Source: Argyresthia goedartella
Lineage: Eukaryota > Arthropoda > Insecta > Lepidoptera > Argyresthiidae
Direction: 5' to 3'
NCBI GenBank assembly: GCA_949825045.1
Contig: OX463813.1
Coordinates: 6,014,001 to 6,078,000, forward strand
Length of the DNA stretch: 64,000 bases
Shown here: in pieces, positions 53,901 through 61,940 of the stretch
How the letters are laid out: each line of letters starts with the position of its first letter
How positions within the stretch are numbered: the stretch's first letter is position 1
Translations under genes and position numbers: made by a program
Notes under the pieces: model-generated
The model's input: only the letters and a program-made list of their open reading frames with translations
Databases searched by the model: none
What the model was told of the DNA's origin: nothing

Positions 53901-55485
53901 TCAGCACACGTCGAGCACGCGACTTGCCAGACAGCGCCGGCGCCGTGGCCTTATCAATGGTGTCGGGTATCTCGCTAATGGATTGTTTGGAATATTGGAT
54001 GAGAATTTCGCTGAACAATACAGGAAAGACATCGCTCTAGTTCGAGACAATCAGAGACACATAGCATCGCTTTGGAAAAATCAGACCTCAATTATAGAGG
54101 CAGAGTTCAATTTATTAAAGGGAGCCGAAAATACTATGGAAAAGCAACGCAAGATGATTAACCAACATATAAATGCAATAGAGGAATCCGTAAAGCAACT
54201 GAAAGATGAAGCCCAACGAAATCGCATCATTAGTTCCTTTAACATGGGAGCGACAACAGCAAGCAACATGCTATTCAGTTTACGGAATATTCAAAACACG
54301 TTATTAGATACTATCACCGATCTACACCACGGTCGGTTCGATTACCACTTGATAACTCCCGAACAACTCACCCAGGAATTGACGACGATTGCAAGCCATT
54401 TACCCAAAGATGTGTCGCTGCCGCTGGAAAACTTTCACACAGAAGTTTACAAGATTTACAGATTATTACAAGTAAAATCAAGATTTTTGGAAGACGTACT
54501 TCTTTTCGAAATAAAACTGCCACTCATCAGTCGAGACAGTTATGAAATTATGAAAATGATACCGATACCAGAAGCGAAAGGACAGCAAGCAATCACTGTT
54601 GTCCCAATATCGGATTACATTGCGCTAAACATGAAAAAGGACATTTACATTCCTTTGACCGAGACCGACATCAGTTTCTGTTTGGTTCTATATCAAACTC
54701 ATTATTGTCAACTCCTGAAACCAGAGTATCACCTAAAAGACGACAAGAGTTTTTGTGACCTGGAAGCTGCAGAATGTACAACAATGAGCAAGACATGCAG
54801 AAATAAATGGCAAGAGGTCAACAGCGTAAATACATACCTATATTTTTGCTGTAATCGGTGTCAAGTCCGAACAATATGCGAAGATCAGGTGACAACCCAT
54901 CAGCTGAGCAATAGCGGTATAATACATGTGAGTCCGAACTGCGTCATAAAAACGGATAGTTTCACTGTGACTCCACACAAAATTCAAACAAGTGAAATTA
55001 AATTAAAACCAGACATATATGCACCGAAGATTCCTCAGATAAATAACATCATCAACATTACCATCCCTACCACTTTAGCACAGGATGATTCACAGGACAT
55101 GCAACAACAATTGTCCTTGTTAGGAGAGAGGATAAACCAGCTGAAGCAAGCAGAAGTAATATCGACAGACCTCTCTTATCACGATGTTCATCACTACACT
55201 ATGATTTATGTGGTTTGCGGAATCTTAGTCATTATTGGAATAATGACAATCATCAGAAAGCTGCAATGTGGATGGTTGGTGCACAGCACTGCGCCCCCCG
55301 CCCCCCCGCCGCCGGCCCCGACGCAGCCCGCGCCGCCCGCGCCTGCTCTGCCCCCGCTGTCCGCCGGCTACGCCCGTCCCACCGCGCACGCGAGCAACGC
55401 GGGCAACCACAGCATCGAGATACCTGCTATACACCCCCGCGCTGACAAGAACGCAAGGGTGCAATTCAAGATTTCAGATTATTAG
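47929..55485 (+). CDS. Gag-protease-RT-RNase H-integrase-env polyprotein, 2518 codons, intact
   Basis: A single frame from ATG 47929 to TAG 55485. Gag: N-terminal coiled-coil-like region, DUF1759-type core (residues about 244-400), Cys/His knuckles (about 467-534). Protease: D598QGS. RT about 830-1010 with YMDD 993-996. RNase H: D1174, E1218, D1248, D1294. Integrase: HHCC with H1479/H1484 region and C1514, C1517; DDE D1549, D1615, E1668. Env begins after a hydrophobic segment (1884-1898). It has a polybasic site ending R2006 followed by a Gly-rich hydrophobic stretch (2007-2026), Cys-rich blocks, a C-terminal TM (about 2425-2444) and a Pro/Ala-rich tail (about 2450-2480). The motifs examined are all intact. 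Fusion of env to pol in one frame is unusual, since env is commonly expressed from a spliced RNA; a splice or protease cleavage must release it. The env resembles baculovirus F-type and errantivirus proteins in layout; cell entry is not shown. Confidence 0.95.
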   Translation: METSQEFVYLLQNQQQIIDGINQLWSNYKKDGQSRKTTDYIKRKVETLDTYWAEFQRNHERLMMAENQDGDYFTANQYEHSQSYYQEIRESILRSPGFSLKPPTPLLIPKTVDVSEEDKSGGESSQQHPRQNKLHAESAQKYPNKLEEMMRRQTSNFKAFSRTLSSINLSEVKEKWEFDDLLKNLDARWATIDKLHWDIDSELRGEEDEYYEQTFTKHEKSYCEIKREINSKLWSVAHREKSTPKLDIPVFHGNYQQWTSFKDLFTETIHNNPCLSSAQKMQFLKSKIKGEPERLIQHLPISSENYVTCWDIINHRYNNKKLIFTTHMNTMMSLPVLQQGTSGHIKRLHDVTVECLNGIKNLGINIDTWDPIIIHLLSSKLDSETHNDYMSMLKDPREIPLLDEFLKYLELRFTALEASRRKQENTAQKSSNNPPSTSSTPYNASRSKHYYSSNKATSNTQARNQIKCPVCDQDHGVYYCPQFRGMDPATQKKTITKLNICSNCLYSHKGKDCSSTKRCRECNGFHNTILHEAFNNQTQRNMPLESQQWTKNSGNTHVAQQSGKIIQQSSANEVLLATALIKVQARNGVQHVLRALIDQGSQVSLISERASQLLKIPRQSCKGVITGIGTNDTTCKGAMKILCTSLRGSFSFEVEALIMKSLTRNLPNNTISKPSWAFLEEIELADPQFYLSNPIDILLGAEVYANIVLSGVRKQVSSPLAQETRLGWILCGKIQSLHCNVVLNNIEDIQQFWQIEDIQGASRNSSEEEDCINFYKSTTSRLSDGRYQVRLPLKSTAKSDLGQSKNKAIAQFLQLERKFSKQKIIASLYKEFVDEYLSLGHMKLARDGNHPEYFLPHHCVLREESTTTALRVVFNGSEKTSSGLSLNDLMYKGPNLQKDILVLILKWRQHRIAFVADIEKMFRQLWVHPEDQHLQKIIWRDYPHQLLQEYQLTTVTYGTKAAPFLAMMTLKQLAWDERLKYPEAAKVVEECFYMDDLLHGSDSVTAAKRLQEDLIQLMRSGGLNLRKWKSNHTALMQQDTNKGEGTENTYQFIQPESMKTLGLNWSSANDVFTFRSKIETTTDTKTVCTKRQLLSEIARLFDPLGWLTPISTQMKLLFQSVWNRNLQWDDKIPEDIHKEWIKIKQHISAINNLNIPRWLGTNTSSDIELHGYCDASQKAYACVIYCKLKICGQYQITLVAAKSRLVPHNKEITLPKLELCGAHLLATLMEKVQDSLSNHHIKMYGWVDSTAVLGWLQGQPQRWKPFVANRVQQITRVMPASCWRYVKSAENPADCASRGLNATQLQEHPLWWQGPTWLPTFDEKQRLSKLYSTDEEAKPTKASVQAVTRNSNLVTELLNKYSSYIKVVHVLSWLRRFISRKQDRKYEPYITLSESRQTTQMIIKDVQGKEFHDEINDLKNGKQVSSKSKIFSLTPFLDENGILRVGGRLKHAHINPEMKHPVILPQQSRLTELIILQAHEHTYHGGARITLSFIRQKYWILSGNKTTKQFIRRCITCKKHKPTKNNQIMGDLPEARIKPSRPFMHTGVDYTGHFYIKSNKGRGIKTTKGYVAVFVCMVTKAVHLELVSDLTTSSFLAAVRRMAARKGKPGHFYSDNGTTFVGANRCLQEEYQEIKELINDQFLGEIADMEITWHFNAPSWPSAGGLWEAAVKSFKFHLKRVVGDQRLTYEEFSTLLAQIEGCMNSRPLCPLSEDPEDLNYLTPAHFLTSGPTLTLVETEKDQRTRWYLTQKILQDLWKRWVSEYMIQLAARSKWKNPRRNYQVGDVVMIHDEHLPPGKWAMGRVTELHQGKDGYVRVVTLKTKNGFLKRPVVKTSPLLENDDKDQDAGPQSQKVEPRQSSDVVTATLQRPTRTSAISPIQFKLSAVVTALFLLLTFVCDSHCNTNVTQFRQGQAIYFDKISDMMLIKDEWKIVAYYNLQPYWDGIDAFNKYTKTLQQTCIMIREQAHCDVILLQLRHGFSELEYYDQVLLTQHTSSTRLARQRRRRGLINGVGYLANGLFGILDENFAEQYRKDIALVRDNQRHIASLWKNQTSIIEAEFNLLKGAENTMEKQRKMINQHINAIEESVKQLKDEAQRNRIISSFNMGATTASNMLFSLRNIQNTLLDTITDLHHGRFDYHLITPEQLTQELTTIASHLPKDVSLPLENFHTEVYKIYRLLQVKSRFLEDVLLFEIKLPLISRDSYEIMKMIPIPEAKGQQAITVVPISDYIALNMKKDIYIPLTETDISFCLVLYQTHYCQLLKPEYHLKDDKSFCDLEAAECTTMSKTCRNKWQEVNSVNTYLYFCCNRCQVRTICEDQVTTHQLSNSGIIHVSPNCVIKTDSFTVTPHKIQTSEIKLKPDIYAPKIPQINNIINITIPTTLAQDDSQDMQQQLSLLGERINQLKQAEVISTDLSYHDVHHYTMIYVVCGILVIIGIMTIIRKLQCGWLVHSTAPPAPPPPAPTQPAPPAPALPPLSAGYARPTAHASNAGNHSIEIPAIHPRADKNARVQFKISDY

Positions 55486-55586
55486 TGGTTCTGTGTTGAT
55501 GTGATGTGCAATTTTATTAAGTTTCTTAAGGTTTAATTGACATGTATTAATTATTTAAGATTTTTCTCATCTCAGGCCCCGGAATA
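55486..55586 (+). promoter_or_regulatory. Short 3' spacer with candidate polypurine tract
   Basis: Between the env stop and the 3' LTR. The bases just before the LTR (CAGGCCCCGGAATA) align with the same position of copy 1 (CCCGGGAATA). It is a poor classical polypurine tract, so priming of the plus strand may depend on a short motif. Confidence 0.5.
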
Positions 55587-55822
55587 TGTACGATTCCATC
55601 GTGCATCGTCAGACTTAGTAGCGTCAGCATAAATGTCTAATTGTAGTTTTCATTATTTTGTAAGTTAGATTCATCGATCAGTTCACATTCGTCTATCAAT
55701 AAGTGCGCACCAATTGTAATCATCATAAATAAAGTGATTTATCAAGTTATCACTCTTCTTTCCTGTTCCACCAATCATCATCAGTATCAAGTTTTAATGT
55801 ACCGCCAGCAAGGGCTCGTACA
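55587..55822 (+). repeat. 3' LTR of the intact BEL/Pao element
   Basis: 236 bp, identical to the 5' LTR, followed by the target duplication ACCCT. Confidence 0.97.
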
Positions 55823-56011
55823 ACCCTTGATCGGGTTACCGGCGGTTCCCCCCGTTTTCGTTTCCCCCTAAATTAATCAAAATAATATCATTTCATTATA
55901 TTTTCGATTCCCCCCGAAGTTAAGAAATAGGTACAGTCAAATGAGAAAGTGCAACTTCCGAAATATTATTTTCAGCGACCAATTTTGTACTGATTTGTTT
56001 ATGAGAGTTAA

Positions 56012-56374
56012 TAGTAGTTTATGTGATTGCTACATAATGGAGGGCATTAATACTCGAGAGGCTCGTTTCATAATAATATCACTCGAGAGTTTTAATGCCT
56101 ATTTATGTACAGTTACATACACTGGTTTATCTACACACATATCATAAGCTCTCTTTGATGTGTTCAGGAGCCGCATGTTCGACCGGCATAATTGCTCTGC
56201 AGTTGTTTAGCTTGTTCTGTAGTACCAACTTCACAGACAAACTAGGGGCGTCATAATTTGACAAATTTTCAGATAAGAAATGAGTTTTTACCAAATAGTT
56301 TTACATTATGCTGATATTAACGAGCGGTTTTTAGACTAAGTAAAGAGGGTTTATCATATGTGTGTAGATAAAAT
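56012..56374 (-). mobile_element. Foldback MITE family, copy B (inverted)
   Basis: The reverse complement runs from ATTTTATCTACACACATATG to CATAAACTACTA and aligns with copies A and C. It retains the inner GGCATTAAAACTCTCGAG / CTCGAGTATTAATGCCC inverted repeat, but lacks part of the left-central region. It lies just downstream of the intact BEL/Pao element, in the opposite orientation to copy A upstream of it. Confidence 0.82.
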
Positions 56375-57120
56375 GCATTAAATACTGAATCTCAACAAGA
56401 TTTAGAGACTTCGCACACTGCTCGAAACCTGTTTTAAACATTCCATGTTATTCAAAACATGTTATTTAGAACAATAGATCATGGTGTGAATAGATAGTAT
56501 GTATATCTCTTTCACGCATTGATGGAATGTAATGCTGTCTCTCTTTCACGCATCGTCGGTAGGGATGCATCCCTTGACCTTGTAGCTATATGCAAGCGAT
56601 GAGATATTCGTTCAGTTTAGTACCTACGCCATTTCTAACAATGTTGGGTAAAGGTTCTTCTTAAATTTTCAAAATAATTGAAAATAAACGCGGAACAACA
56701 TTTAACGCAGGGCATTCGTATATAATACATAGAAAAACTATAAAGTCTACAGTGTGGTTGTGCGTCAATAAAAGAAAATAAAAGTGCAGTGGTACCATCA
56801 AAGTGTTTTAAGAAAGTGATAGTGCACATTTTATGACCAAACATTCTCCACATTGCGTGCCAAATATTTTTTTAATGAATCTAAAAGTTTGATAAAAAGA
56901 AGCCAAAAAAGAAATTTGCATTAATTATTTTGTAATTTTGTTTCATAAATATCTGTACAGAAAATTTATGAAATAAGTGTATTAAAAATTAAGAGTGACA
57001 TGAAGAAAAAAGGAAACAAAAATGTATTTGCAGATATTCCTGATTTCAATTCAAAGAAAACTATATAGAAGCAGAAATTAATTACCCAAAAGAATAAGTT
57101 ATAATTCCGGAAGTCTCTCA
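56375..57120. other. No gene recognised
   Basis: AT-rich sequence before the MULE relic. It may contain the decayed N-terminal part of that transposase gene, but nothing could be aligned by eye. Confidence 0.4.
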
Positions 57121-57129
57121 GTCACTTTT

Positions 57130-57640
57130 ATTAATTGATTATGCCGAAGATAATAACCGGATTCTTATCTTTGCCTCAGAAGAAGCCAGGAGTCAATCAG
57201 AACATGTGCAGCATTACTTTGGAGATGGAAGTTTTGACTGTTGTGCAAAGCCGTTTGTACAAATTTATACAATTCACAGAGATACAGTGATGAGACTGCA
57301 TCTAATATTGTGCCCTTGTATTACGTCCTCCTTGTCAATAAAGAAACCAGAACCTATGAAACAATGTTAATGAAAATATAGGAATTTCACCCTGGTTTCA
57401 ATCCTAAAGTTCACATTAGATTTTGAAATTTCGGCTATGAACGCAAGAAAAAACATTTTTCCTGACATAGTTATCTGTGGTTGCTTTGTAGAATTTCAAA
57501 GAAGCGTTTTTAGAAAAACTAAATCTTTGGGACTTCTAGATCACGAACAGTCAAAACAGCACGTGAAATCGTGTATAAGCTTAGCATTCCTTCCAAAAAA
57601 AGACAGAGGATTGAAGGCTGTCAATAATGGAAAATAGGTA
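57130..57640 (+). pseudogene. MULE-type transposase relic
   Basis: 57157-57300 reads RILIFASEEARSQSEH and FGDGSFDCCAKPFVQIYTIH. After a frameshift, ASNIVPLYYVLLVNKETRTY follows near 57300-57358, then a TAG at 57378-57380. In the frame 57437-57637 comes AMNARKNIFPDIVICGCFVE, then FQRSVFRK and ISLAFLPKKD. The order (DGTF-like Asp block, PF-QLYTIH, VPLIYALL-like block, AINA...FP...GCFFH-like block, LAFLP) is that of MULE/MuDR-type transposases often found near FLYWCH domains. Two frame breaks make it non-functional. A possible C-terminal remnant (WHTKRRAIHKRKRRP) follows a CAG at about 58379. Confidence 0.7.
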
Positions 57641-58680
57641 AGTTATTTTCAAAGTCAAAGTTTCAAAATGGTTGTTCTTACGACGCTTTTTAAACGTCAC
57701 TTTTGTCTTACTCTACCACGCCGCCTTTCGCCGCCGACTACCGGTGCAGTGTATGTCACAGTCAGCTAATGTAAGTATTTCCACTCCTATGTGACCTGCT
57801 TTAGCTCAAACGATTTTGAAAAATAATACAATTGAATTTGTCTCTGCAGTGCGAAATTGCGATGTCAAAGGTCTATTTTTCTCCCTCAAACTAACCAGGA
57901 GGAGTTAGGTCATAACTTCAAGAATGTGTGAGGTATCTACGTCATTAATACCTTAAATAAAAGATCATTAACTAAGAACGTTTTTATAAAGATTTGTATA
58001 TAAAAAACTTTCGCATGTTTTTGTTAAATTAGGTGGTCCGAAAAACTTATTTTATTGATGATTGAAATTTGCCGGGCTCTTCAATGGTCTGTAAAAACTA
58101 AGTCTGACGTAGCAGACTAACAAATTAAGATTTATTAGAATGATTATTAAGTGTTTTATTAGAATCAATTGTAAAATAATCCAATTATTGTTTAGTTTTG
58201 CAATGAAAATATGTGAAATGTGAAAATATGGAAATTTTCTTTAAAAACACTAAATCATTAATAAAAATTTAAAGGTGAGATTTCGCCATATGTTTGGCTC
58301 AAATAGTTCTAAATTATCTGTACTAACTTTGGTTTAAGTCTTTGCATCGATCTACCGGACATGCTGTATTTTATTTCAGGTGGCACACTAAAAGAAGAGC
58401 TATACATAAAAGGAAGAGAAGACCTGTATAAAGCGACGCACAGATCAACCGATTAACAGAGAAATATGAGGATAAACAGATTTAAATTATTTTATTCCTG
58501 CAAAAAATTAGCTTAATGATAACTGTATACATAAAAATATAGTTATTTGATTATTTTTACTTAAATATGTTGCTTTTTAACTTAGTTATTTCATTAATTT
58601 TACTAAATTTGTTGATTTTTTTCTTTTAATATTTACATAATTGCTTAAGGTAAGGTTTGCATGTTAAATAAAAATCAATA
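57641..58680. other. Non-coding, possibly rest of the MULE relic
   Basis: AT-rich. The only signal is TTTTATTTCAG followed by a WHTKRRAIHKRKRR-like reading at 58370-58425, which would suit the C-terminal part of a MULE transposase. Confidence 0.35.
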
Positions 58681-58812
58681 TGTGGGAGTTTCTACGCCCT
58701 TCTTCTCCCACAGTGGTCCAATGTAGAGAAGAGGCAAAAAATGACGTTTGCTAAGTATATGTAAATATCTACAGTAATAAAGTACTTTTGAGTTTGAGTT
58801 TTGAGTTTGAAA
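58681..58812 (+). repeat. LINE G family 3' UTR fragment, plus strand
   Basis: GTGGGAGTTTCTACGCCCTT through CCAATGTAGAGAAGAGGCAA and TATGTAAATATCTACAGTAA to a TTTGAGTTTGAGTTTTGAG tail. It matches the minus-strand UTR at 43988-44130 in reverse complement. Confidence 0.88.
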
Positions 58813-58965
58813 TAAAGTGTCATTTTCGAGCAGGTGGTGCGAAAATGACATTGTTTGCCTCTTCTCTGCATTGGCAGATATAGTGACTGGCGCCAGCGGC
58901 TCTAGCGCGGCAGTGGCTGCCGAGGGAGGCAGCCGGGCTGCTGCAGACTCGCTGCGGCTGCATGG

Positions 58966-58993
58966 CCTGCGGTAGTCATAGTACTACCGCAGG
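58966..58993. repeat. 11-bp GC-rich hairpin
   Basis: CCTGCGGTAGT (58966-58976), six-base loop, ACTACCGCAGG (58983-58993), in a local GC-rich patch. Confidence 0.8.
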
Positions 58994-59087
58994 TCTATCT
59001 ATTCTATCTTCTAAAAAGGGGTGTAGCGCCTGCACCTGGACATCTATATCACCCCCTTCGCCTGAACATCTATATCACCAGGATAGC

Positions 59088-59243
59088 CATCATGGTTTCT
59101 GTTTTGGATGGACATGCCAGTAGGATGTGCTCTACTGTTTCATCCACTTCCATGCACCCGCTGCACAAGGGGCTGTCCGTTGCACCTGTAATTGTCAAGT
59201 GTTTGTTTAGTGTGTATGTAATGACCTGTAAGAAGGCTTGTTA
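59088..59243 (-). pseudogene. LINE ORF2 C-terminus (RNase H-type LINE), minus strand
   Basis: The minus strand reads SLLTGHYI, then after a one-base shift LNKHLTITGATDSPLCSGCM and EVDETVEHILLAC. The CCHC arrangement and the GHY/GATDSPLC block match the C-terminus of LINE E (TGHGF...GVTDSPLCRAC). Only this short part is kept. Confidence 0.8.
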
Positions 59244-59278
59244 GATTGTTTTTATTTTTGTTGCGGTAGTGCTAATTC

Positions 59279-60895
59279 AGACGGCAATTATAATTGTGCG
59301 GCTAGACATACGAAGTGCTCTTCGTGTGTTGCTCATGGCCATTTTAAAAAATTGTGTGCTATGCAAAACGGTCCTAACAAAGTGTACGAATAAGTAAACG
59401 ACGACGAAGCTGACTCTCTCTTCTACATTTCGGCAGTGGATATGGATAGTAAGATCAAGGAATCAAAATGGTATGAACATTGTCATTGCTATTTAACGAT
59501 GGAGAACGCGCGCAGAATAAAACAATTTTGTTCTGCGCGCGCATGACGGGTGGACGTCGGACGGTGCGCGTGCAGCACAAAATTGTTTCAAGTGATGTTT
59601 GCATGCGCAGTTGTGTTAGATGTGTCTTCCTTAAACAAAAGTTAAATTTAAGTTCGACTCAGATTTAAATCTATTAACTAAAAGTAATTATATAAAATTA
59701 GGTTGCTCTGATTGTGACATACAATCAGACTGTACTAAGGCCCAGTCATTTTGCGTAAAATACATAGTAATTGCTGGCTCTTGTATGTTAAGATAAAAAT
59801 ATAAGTATTCATAAAAATATCTAATATGATTTACATTCTGTTATTGCAGACTCCGATTGTCAAGCACGCACGTGACCAGTTAAGTCTAGTTAAGCGGATT
59901 TATACTGAAAACATAGATGATTACAAAGATTTATAAAGGGGTTAGGAGAACTGCCAGAGCAACAAAAATACCTATCAAGCCTAAACGAGAAACTTGGCGT
60001 AATAAGAAAAGTATCTCACCTGAATCAGTCGGTAAATGCTATTGTGATAGCAGCCAAGGAAAACGATAGTCTTCGTGTGTGCTTCAATCCGCGGCCTCTC
60101 GATAAAGTATTTCGACGTCAACACTATCCTTTGCCAACGCCAATGGATATAGCCACTAAATTGTAGGAGTTGCGTTACGTTGCGTTTTTTGGATGCTTCA
60201 ACTCGATGTCAACAACTCTGAAATTTGTAACCTTGGGTCTCCGACCAGCAGGTACCAATTTCCTCGCTTACCCTACAGTATTAATTTAGCTAGTGAGGTG
60301 TTCCACGCGAGGGTAAGGCAAATACTTGAAGACCTAGAGGGAGTCGAATTCTTCGTGAATGAGATCATAGTAAGAAGACACACTCAGGCTGAGCCTTGCG
60401 TCATAAGTTGAGGAGTTTATTAGAGCGGGCTTGGGAAGTAGTTTTGAAGTTCAATGATGAGAAGCATCATCATCAGAGAACGAAGTTACGCATCTCGGTC
60501 ATGCATTCAGCTCAGACGATAAGAAAATAGACATTACTAAGATAAAGGCAATAGAAGATTTGCCAATACCACAGCATAGGCAGGCACTTGAGCGATTTCT
60601 TGGTATGGTGAACTACTTGTTAAAATATATTCCAAATGATTCCGAAAAAGTAGCAAACCTGAAGAGGTCTGCTGAAAAAAGATAGCGAATGGTTATGGGA
60701 GTTGCTTCTCACACGCGTGGTAGAACAGATGAAGAAGTAGTTGTGTTCGGCGCCGGGGCTGACGCTGATCGTGGCTGACCTGCCCGCGCTGCTGACGGTG
60801 GACACGAGCTCGCACGCGCTGGGCGCGGCGCTACTGCAGGACGGGCGGCCCGTCGAGGTCGCGTCGGTCACACTTACCGAGAGAGAAGATAAGGG
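59279..60895 (+). pseudogene. Degenerate Ty3/gypsy retrotransposon: gag knuckle, RT, RNase H
   Basis: 59316-59357 encodes CSSCVAHGHFKKLC, a perfect C-X2-C-X4-H-X4-C knuckle. At about 59980-60165 blocks read EKLGVIRKVSHLNQSVNAIV and SLRVCFNPRPLDKVFRRQHY, then PLPTPMDI, in the order of a gypsy RT fingers region. 60240-60370 reads TSRYQFPRLPYSINLASEVF and LEDLEGVEFFVNEIIV, where the YVDD-type site is replaced by FVNE. 60500-60660 gives HAFSSDDKKIDITKIKAIED and FLGMVNYLLKYIP. 60757-60885 reads LTVDTSSHALGAALLQDGRP, the RNase H start, in a GC-rich patch. Many stops and shifts; no integrase or LTR seen. Confidence 0.82.
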
Positions 60896-61687
60896 TTATT
60901 ATAGCTATAGTTAAAGATTTTCATTTTATAAAAAGAATTATTGTATCACAATCTAAGATAAGATAACATATTAATAAAGATGATGTAGTAATATGTTTAA
61001 AATTTGGGTAGATTTTAATAAATCAGTTAATATCCGATTGCTAATATTTCACTTCAACTGTGCGCTTAAGATAACCGTAAACACCACTGAACAATCACAA
61101 TAAATACAATTTCGTTTACATGGATGGCATCATTATTCCAGTTTTTTTTTAATTTAATAACCCAATACTAAAACGATTCATATTTTTTTTTAAATGGGAC
61201 CATACTGAAAGATGCTTTTACAAATAAAAAGGTATTCTGAAATCGGTTCATTGACACAATAAAATACAAGCGAATTGAGAATCTCCTCTTTTTAAGTCCT
61301 TTAAAAAGGTACCTATAACCCTATGTAAAACCGTCTTTCAAACAAAAGAAAAAGTTCCATAAGATTCCTAGGTATCTTATGGAACTTTAGAACAGATAAC
61401 AAGGTCATTAAAAGCATGCAGGACCATGTAATAAGGAAAATATTGTATTATGTGTATGTGTGTGTTTGTAACTCTCGGTAATACAAGTTGTTGAAACTTG
61501 ACAATAAATGTTGGGGTTGAGTTTGCCACAGAGGCAACAGGCAATCAACTCAGAATCATTACAAGCTTTTATTTAGTTTCGCTTGTTACGTAAGTAAACG
61601 TAACTCAATAGTCCCGGGCCCTGTCCGTCTGTCTGTCTGTCTGTAATCAAATCTTGCAACTAAAATTCGACCCACTTCCTGGTTTCC
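60896..61687. other. Non-coding; TCTG microsatellite near the end
   Basis: No gene. A (TCTG/TCCG)n run lies at 61622-61643, and a hairpin-like repeat of the GATACCTAGGAA type at about 61350-61385 (CCATAAGATTCCTAGG / CCTAGGTATCTTATGG). Confidence 0.5.
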
Positions 61688-61940
61688 GATTAAGTTCAAA
61701 GTCCAAATTCCAAATGTCTTTATTACTGTAGATATTTACATATACTTAGCAATCGCCATTTTTTGCCACTTCTCTACATTGGACCCCTGTGGGTGAAGAG
61801 GGCGTAGAAACTACCACAGATTGAATTTTAGATCTCTTTTAAAAATTGCTTGTGCTTAACGAATACAAATATTATAATATGAGTATCGTAATTGATAAGC
61901 AGGAATAAATAATAACAAATTATTAATAGAAAGTCCAAAT
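61688..61940 (-). repeat. LINE G family 3' UTR fragment, minus strand
   Basis: TTTATTACTGTAGATATTTA to GGGCGTAGAAACTACCACAG and AATAAGCAGGAATAAATAA-like blocks match 43990-44240. Only UTR is present. Confidence 0.88.

Larger units (their letters stand above)
47277..55822 (+). mobile_element. Complete env-bearing BEL/Pao retrotransposon with identical LTRs
   Basis: 8546 bp. LTRs 47277-47512 and 55587-55822 are 236 bp each, start TGTACGATTC, end CTCGTACA, and read the same base for base. The flanking 5-bp duplication ACCCT is at 47272-47276 and 55823-55827, the usual BEL/Pao duplication size. One uninterrupted gag-pro-pol-env frame lies between. Identical LTRs imply a very recent insertion or a recent conversion. 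BEL/Pao elements with env correspond to the virus-like semotivirus type. Confidence 0.97.

Noticed and set aside
47929..55485. Interpretation as an infectious exogenous retrovirus
   Set aside because: Env layout is suggestive, but infectivity cannot be read from sequence; the element is treated as an endogenous BEL/Pao with env.
55225..55504. Pro/Arg-rich frames on both strands over the env tail
   Set aside because: Alternative-frame shadows of the GC-rich Pro/Ala tail.
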